DNA from: Clostridiales bacterium
GTDB taxonomy: Bacteria; Bacillota; Clostridia; Oscillospirales; CAG-272
Reading direction: 5' to 3'
Length of the DNA: 8,955 nucleotides
Assembly: GCA_003522145.1 (NCBI GenBank)
Contig: DPGD01000029.1
Location: 1-8,955 of the forward strand
Under the pieces are notes generated by a model. That model had not been told where the DNA came from. It did no database searches and saw only the letters and a list, made by a program, of their open reading frames with translations. Positions 6,198 through 8,955 of this stretch are shown here, piece after piece (within the stretch, counting starts at the first letter, position 1; the number at the start of each line of letters is the position of its first letter). The position numbers and the translations under genes were made by a program.

Positions 6198-6420
6198 CGG
6201 CTTTCAGCCGTCATTTTGCCGCTACATCCACCGAAATTTCTGCAAAATAAAGGGCAAAGCCGACCAAGATCGCATCAAAAATGACGGTAGGAAGTCCGGT
6301 ATTTTGCAGGAAACCTTTGGTCGGCTTTGCTTTCGTTTTTTTCCGAAATTCAGGTGGGGTTGTGGCTGTTGTCGGGAGGTGTATAAAAAGCTCGGACAAG
6401 TTTTTTACACCTCTTTTTTT
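6198..6420 (+). ncRNA. Candidate structured RNA or hairpin-type repeat element
   Basis: The strand is inferred from a plus-strand terminator at the end. An outer stem pairs 6228-6240 with 6345-6357 (11 of 13), an inner perfect 14-bp stem pairs GCAAAGCCGACCAA (6254-6267) with 6317-6330, and a further partial pairing of 6218-6225 with 6359-6366 extends the base. Two perfect alternative pairings compete with this fold: CCGTCATTTT (6208-6217) with 6278-6287, and TGCAAAAT (6241-6248) with 6301-6308. A long nested hairpin ending in a terminator could be a non-coding RNA or the structured core of a small non-autonomous repeat. I do not recognise it as a known RNA family and see no promoter before it. 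Confidence 0.4.
6376..6420 (+). terminator. Plus-strand intrinsic terminator
   Basis: GAGGTGTA (6376-6383) pairs with TACACCTC (6406-6413); after one T-T mismatch, four more A-T pairs lengthen the stem. It is followed directly by seven T residues (6414-6420). This is a textbook plus-strand terminator. The nearest upstream plus-strand gene stops at 6119, so it either ends a long 3' tail of the cupin transcript or a separate RNA from 6181-6420. Confidence 0.8.
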
Positions 6421-6483
6421 GCGTTCAGGCTGTTCAAACGCTTCCAAAACCGAGGCCGTTGGGGCGGTCTCGCCGCATAAAAG

Positions 6484-6521
6484 CAAAAGACAGCATGGCC
6501 ACAAAGCCAGTCTGTCTTTTG
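6484..6521 (-). terminator. Terminator-like hairpin for the efp/CD1247-family transcript
   Basis: A 10-bp stem, CAAAAGACAG (6484-6493) with 6512-6521, encloses a 2x2 internal loop and a TGGC/GCCA inner stem. On the minus strand the outer arm reads CTGTCTTTTG and is followed by CTTTTA. It lies about 66 bases after the stop of the gene ending at 6588. A- and T-runs on both sides would allow it to act in both directions. Confidence 0.65.
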
Positions 6522-6587
6522 GGCTATTTCGTTCGGTGTGCGATCCTTTTTCAAGGATTCATGCAGAGCTTCCCAAGAACCGGAGCC

Positions 6588-7097
6588 TTACTCCTTTTCC
6601 TCATCTCTGGCAGGGCAGGGATCTCCGCAGTCACTGCAATTTCCGTCGCAGACGCAGGAGAAATGCTCGCCGCAGGAGGGACAGACCACATCCTCCGGGT
6701 CATCCTCATCGGTAAAATAGACGGTCTTTCCGCAGACGGGGCATTCGGTTTCGTAGCCGTCGTAGTCCTCGTCGTCTTCATCCTCGTCGTAGTCGTCTTC
6801 CTCTTCTTCGTCCTCGTCGTAATCGTCCTCGTCATCCCAGTCGTCTTCCTCTTCTTCGTCGAGAACAAGGTCCTCCAAATCGGTCAGATCATCATCGATC
6901 TGCTCAGCGTACTCGGCCAACTCATCGGTAAAGTCATCAATGGCATCCACCTGGTTCTCCAGATCGTCCACTTCCAATGCCATATCGTCCAAAATCTCCA
7001 CGATCTTGGCAAGCAACCTGCCCTCATCGGAGGCAGCGTTAAATTTCATGCCTTCCATCATACCCTTCAGGTATGCGGTTTTTTCGGTCAGCGTCAT
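6588..7097 (-). CDS. CD1247-family acidic zinc-ribbon protein
   Basis: This 169-residue cytosolic protein matches the CD1247 N-terminal domain family of Clostridia, whose function is unknown. Residues 1-76 carry the conserved helical domain (TLTEKTAYLKGMMEGMKF, then LDDMALEVDDLENQVDAIDD). Residues 77-113 are a very acidic Asp/Glu/Tyr tract. A zinc ribbon follows, with CPVCG at 119-123 and CPSCG at 139-143, and then a second cysteine cluster (Cys148, 150, 154, 157, 161) that could hold another metal. I chose ATG 7097 because AAGGAG (7107-7112) is nine bases upstream; the in-frame ATG at 7106 directly abuts that site. It lies 36 bases after efp with no terminator between, so the two are probably co-transcribed. 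The acidic tract contains an exact 22-base direct repeat (6791-6812 and 6839-6860) spaced by a multiple of three. Family call is confident from pattern and context; role is unknown. Confidence 0.82.
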   Translation of the reverse strand: MTLTEKTAYLKGMMEGMKFNAASDEGRLLAKIVEILDDMALEVDDLENQVDAIDDFTDELAEYAEQIDDDLTDLEDLVLDEEEEDDWDDEDDYDEDEEEEDDYDEDEDDEDYDGYETECPVCGKTVYFTDEDDPEDVVCPSCGEHFSCVCDGNCSDCGDPCPARDEEKE

Positions 7098-7133
7098 GAT
7101 TTTCATCTCCTTACTGTTTTTGGAAAACGCACC

Positions 7134-7697
7134 TTAGCCCTGAGCTCTGGACAGATACTCTCCGGTTCTGGTGTCGATTTTCAATTTCTCACCCACATTG
7201 ATAAAGAGCGGCACTTTGATTACGGCGCCGGTTTCCAGTGTGGCGGGCTTCAAGGTGTTGGTAGCCGTATTTCCGGCAAATCCGGGGTCTGTGGCGGTAA
7301 CCTCCAACTCCACAAAGGTAGGAGGCTCCACGGCAAAGACATTGCCCTTGTAGGAAACGATCTTGCACATCATTTCCTCCTTGACGAACTTGAAGTTGTC
7401 GCCCACCAGGGAATGAGCCACCAAAGTCTCCTCCCAGGTTTCGGTGTCCAAGAAGTGATAGAGATCTCCGTCATCATAGGAATACTGCATATCCTTGCGT
7501 TCCACATAAGCGTTTTCAAACTTGTCCGTGGGGCTGAAGGTACGCTCGGTCACGGCACCCGTGATCACATTTTTCAGCTTGGTGCGCACGAACGCCGCCC
7601 CCTTGCCGGGCTTTACATGCTGGAATTCGATAACCTGCAATACACTGCCTTCGCACTCAAAGGTGATACCGTTCTTAAAATCGCCGGCTACTACCAT
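7134..7697 (-). CDS. efp: Translation elongation factor P
   Basis: The 187-residue product is elongation factor P, which binds between the ribosomal P and E sites and relieves stalling at polyproline stretches. The N-terminal KOW-like domain begins MVVAGDFKNG and contains the tip loop KPGKGAAFVR at 29-38, with Lys32 at the position modified in characterised EF-P proteins. The two OB-like domains follow, with FSPTDKFENAYVERKDMQYSY in the second and DPGFAGNTATNTLKPATLETG, IKVPLFINVGEKLKIDTRTGEY in the third. Length is standard. GGAGG lies ten bases before the ATG. The type of Lys32 modification cannot be told; no EpmA/B/C- or EarP-like gene is in this window. It has its own promoter and is followed by the CD1247-family gene, as expected for the conserved pepP-efp neighbourhood of Bacillota. 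Confidence 0.98.
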   Translation of the reverse strand: MVVAGDFKNGITFECEGSVLQVIEFQHVKPGKGAAFVRTKLKNVITGAVTERTFSPTDKFENAYVERKDMQYSYDDGDLYHFLDTETWEETLVAHSLVGDNFKFVKEEMMCKIVSYKGNVFAVEPPTFVELEVTATDPGFAGNTATNTLKPATLETGAVIKVPLFINVGEKLKIDTRTGEYLSRAQG

Positions 7698-7740
7698 ATA
7701 ATTTGATCCTCCAAAAAGATGATTATTTAATATTCAATCT

Positions 7741-7769
7741 ATTGTATAACACTTTCGGCATTTTTTCAA
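7741..7769 (-). promoter_or_regulatory. Near-consensus sigma-A promoter for efp
   Basis: On the minus strand, TTGAAA (7764-7769) and TACAAT (7741-7746) each match five of six consensus positions and are separated by exactly 17 bases. The predicted start near 7734 gives a 37-nt leader with GGAGG. This allows efp and the CD1247-family gene to be expressed independently of pepP. Confidence 0.8.
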
Positions 7770-7781
7770 TACCTATTTTTT

Positions 7782-7811
7782 AAAAAAACGGATTTTTTTG
7801 AAAATTGACCG
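7782..7811 (-). terminator. Weak intrinsic terminator after pepP
   Basis: On the minus strand an imperfect hairpin with CGG/CCG at its base and an A-T upper stem (7789-7811) is followed by seven T residues (7782-7788). It lies about 16 bases after the pepP stop. The stem is weak, so some read-through into efp is likely. Confidence 0.45.
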
Positions 7812-7826
7812 AAAAAAGAGGGAAAA

Positions 7827-8900
7827 TTACAGTTCGATCAGCTCTTTCGGGCATCTGGTCAGGATTTCCACGCCTGTTTCCCGCAGAGCCGCCATATCCT
7901 CGATCCGGCAGCCGTAGGTGCCCTTCACATAGATACCCGGCTCGATGGTGATGACATGCCCTTTTTGCAATCCGTTCTGGTTTCCGCCCGAAACGCCGGG
8001 CGCTTCATGGATATACATTCCGACTCCGTGCCCAAGCGAATGCCCGAAGCACCCCTTGTATTTGGTGCTGTCGATGATGTCTCTTGCAATCTTGTCCAGC
8101 TCTGCACCGGTGATTCCTTCCCGGATGGCCGCCTCTGCCTCTGTCTGGGCTTTGAGAACGGTGTTGTAAAGCAATTTCATATCTTCATCGGCTTTGCCGA
8201 TAACCACGGTTCTGGTCATATCCGAGCAATAGCCCTTATAAATGCAACCGTAGTCCATGGTGAAGAATCCTTTTTCCAGCTTTACCGGGCGGGGCACTCC
8301 GTGAGGCAAAGCCGAAGCGGAGCCGGATACGGCGATGGTGGGAAAAGAGGTGCTTTCGGCGCCCAGACTGCGCATGAAGAATTCCAGCTCCAGGGCTACT
8401 TCCTGTTCGGTTCTTTCGGGAGAGATAAAGCCTAAAATGTGGTCAAAGGCCTTTTCGGCAATGCGCTGGGCCAGGATGATGCGCTCAATTTCCTCTTCGT
8501 CCTTCAGTTCCCGCAGGTTCTCTAAAAGTTTTCCCGCTGGCACAAGAGCGTATCCCTCAAAAATCTTCTTATAATTCTCATATTGGGAAACGGAAACCCA
8601 GTTGTCCTCAAAGCCCACGGATTTTGCTCCGTTGGCATCCAGCAGCTTTTTGAACATTTCACTGCGTTTTCCGGTCATTTGCAGAACGGTGATGCCTTTG
8701 GTTTCGTTTTCTGCCGCTTCAATGTACCGACTGTCGGTCAGCAGATAGGATTCCTTGCGGGTAACCAGAATGAAACCGTCTTCAAAATTGAAATCGGTAA
8801 GCCAACGCTGGTTCCGGGTGTTGGTCACCAACAGGGCGTCCATGTTTTCCGGCAGTGCGTTGACGGCTTTTTGCAGATGCGTATTCATTTTTATGACCAT
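7827..8900 (-). CDS. pepP: Xaa-Pro aminopeptidase (aminopeptidase P, M24B)
   Basis: This 357-residue cytosolic metallopeptidase removes the N-terminal residue from peptides with proline in second position. The N-terminal creatinase-like domain spans about 10-130 and the pita-bread catalytic domain about 140-355. All five predicted dinuclear metal ligands are visible: Asp216 (MDYG), Asp227 (SDMTRT), His291 (HSLGHGVG), Glu320 (TIEPG) and Glu334 (RIEDMA). His200 (LPHG) and His298 fit the conserved catalytic-site histidines. Length matches the short Bacillota form. The start is uncertain: ATG 8900 comes straight after a perfect hairpin, while in-frame ATG 8888 (giving MNTHLQKAV) would be 12 bases from AAAGGA if that hairpin is folded. 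It is upstream of efp as in many Bacillota, but efp also has its own promoter. The gene upstream is outside the window. The enzyme class is firm; whether it prefers di- or longer peptides is inferred. Confidence 0.95.
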   Translation of the reverse strand: MVIKMNTHLQKAVNALPENMDALLVTNTRNQRWLTDFNFEDGFILVTRKESYLLTDSRYIEAAENETKGITVLQMTGKRSEMFKKLLDANGAKSVGFEDNWVSVSQYENYKKIFEGYALVPAGKLLENLRELKDEEEIERIILAQRIAEKAFDHILGFISPERTEQEVALELEFFMRSLGAESTSFPTIAVSGSASALPHGVPRPVKLEKGFFTMDYGCIYKGYCSDMTRTVVIGKADEDMKLLYNTVLKAQTEAEAAIREGITGAELDKIARDIIDSTKYKGCFGHSLGHGVGMYIHEAPGVSGGNQNGLQKGHVITIEPGIYVKGTYGCRIEDMAALRETGVEILTRCPKELIEL

Positions 8901-8927
8901 AGCTTTCGCTTGGCGAAAGCTTCCTTT
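8901..8927 (-). promoter_or_regulatory. Perfect 9-bp hairpin between ribosome site and start codon of pepP
   Basis: AGCTTTCGC (8901-8909) and GCGAAAGCT (8913-8921) form a perfect 9-bp stem with a 3-base loop, directly adjoining the ATG at 8900. On the minus strand the only ribosome-site-like sequence, AAAGGA (8922-8927), is on the far side of this stem, 21 bases from that ATG if unfolded. Folding would shorten the spacing to none for ATG 8900 and to 12 for ATG 8888. A role in translation initiation is an inference. Confidence 0.55.
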
Positions 8928-8955
8928 CTTGCGGAATTGGGGCTGGTTTTGCGGA

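Larger units (their letters stand above)
6120..6587. other. 468-base gene-poor region rich in inverted repeats
   Basis: No open frame here has a ribosome site or recognisable domain. The region holds a 17-bp hairpin (6140-6180), a small 5-bp stem-loop (CGGCT/AGCCG, 6198-6210), a long nested inverted repeat (6228-6357), a plus-strand intrinsic terminator (6376-6420) and a hairpin terminator for the minus-strand genes (6484-6521). A minor hairpin with stem ATCCTT/AAGGAT is at 6543-6558. It lies between converging genes, so some terminators are expected, but the quantity of structure exceeds that need. Confidence 0.7.

Noticed and set aside
6211..6504. 97-codon minus-strand frame with a hydrophobic segment in the hairpin-rich region
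   Set aside because: It would start at TTG inside the terminator hairpin and has no ribosome site. It may be a relic, but the inverted repeats explain the region better.
6459..7706. Plus-strand open frame (415 codons) opposite the efp/CD1247-family genes
   Set aside because: It starts within a terminator hairpin, and its Val/Phe/Leu-rich stretch is the complement of the acidic tract; efp on the other strand is certain.

Overview
This window looks like chromosomal DNA from a spore-forming, low-to-moderate GC member of the Bacillota, most likely class Clostridia and possibly a gut Oscillospirales-type organism. The evidence is strong AGGAGG-type ribosome sites, a CD1247-family acidic protein behind elongation factor P, a PdaA-type cortex peptidoglycan deacetylase and a CotH-fold lipoprotein. 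This assignment rests on gene content only. There is no plasmid, phage, CRISPR, tRNA or rRNA signature.

Layout from left to right. 89-1159 (minus) is a Gfo/Idh/MocA NAD(P)-dependent sugar-type oxidoreductase with its own candidate promoter and a 12-bp palindrome upstream. 1330-3741 (minus) is a large lipoprotein with a Ser/Thr/Pro linker, a BIG2 immunoglobulin-like domain, a secreted-type repeat domain and a C-terminal CotH kinase domain; it has a clear sigma-A-type promoter and an intrinsic terminator. Divergent from it, 4119-5614 (plus) encodes two translationally coupled secreted NodB-type polysaccharide deacetylases. The first is PdaA-like; the second has the full classical metal site. 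5691-6119 (plus) is a small single-domain cupin whose ribosome binding site lies inside a long hairpin.

6120-6587 has no credible protein gene but is dense in inverted repeats: a 17-bp AT-rich hairpin, a long nested imperfect hairpin with competing pairings, a plus-strand intrinsic terminator, and a second terminator-like hairpin serving the convergent minus-strand genes. It is the least explained part of the window and may be a structured RNA or a dispersed repeat element.

6588-8900 (minus) is the housekeeping cluster pepP (M24B aminopeptidase P), efp (elongation factor P) and a CD1247-family acidic zinc-ribbon protein. efp has a near-consensus promoter of its own and is 36 nt from the CD1247-family gene, so those two probably form an operon. 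pepP has a perfect 9-bp hairpin between its only Shine-Dalgarno-like sequence and its start codon.

The genes do not form one obvious new pathway. The best-supported theme is the spore or cell envelope in the middle (CotH lipoprotein facing two peptidoglycan-type deacetylases), with conserved translation and proteolysis genes on the right. The most interesting unexplained signals are RNA-level: the 6140-6420 element and the two hairpins that occupy translation initiation regions.
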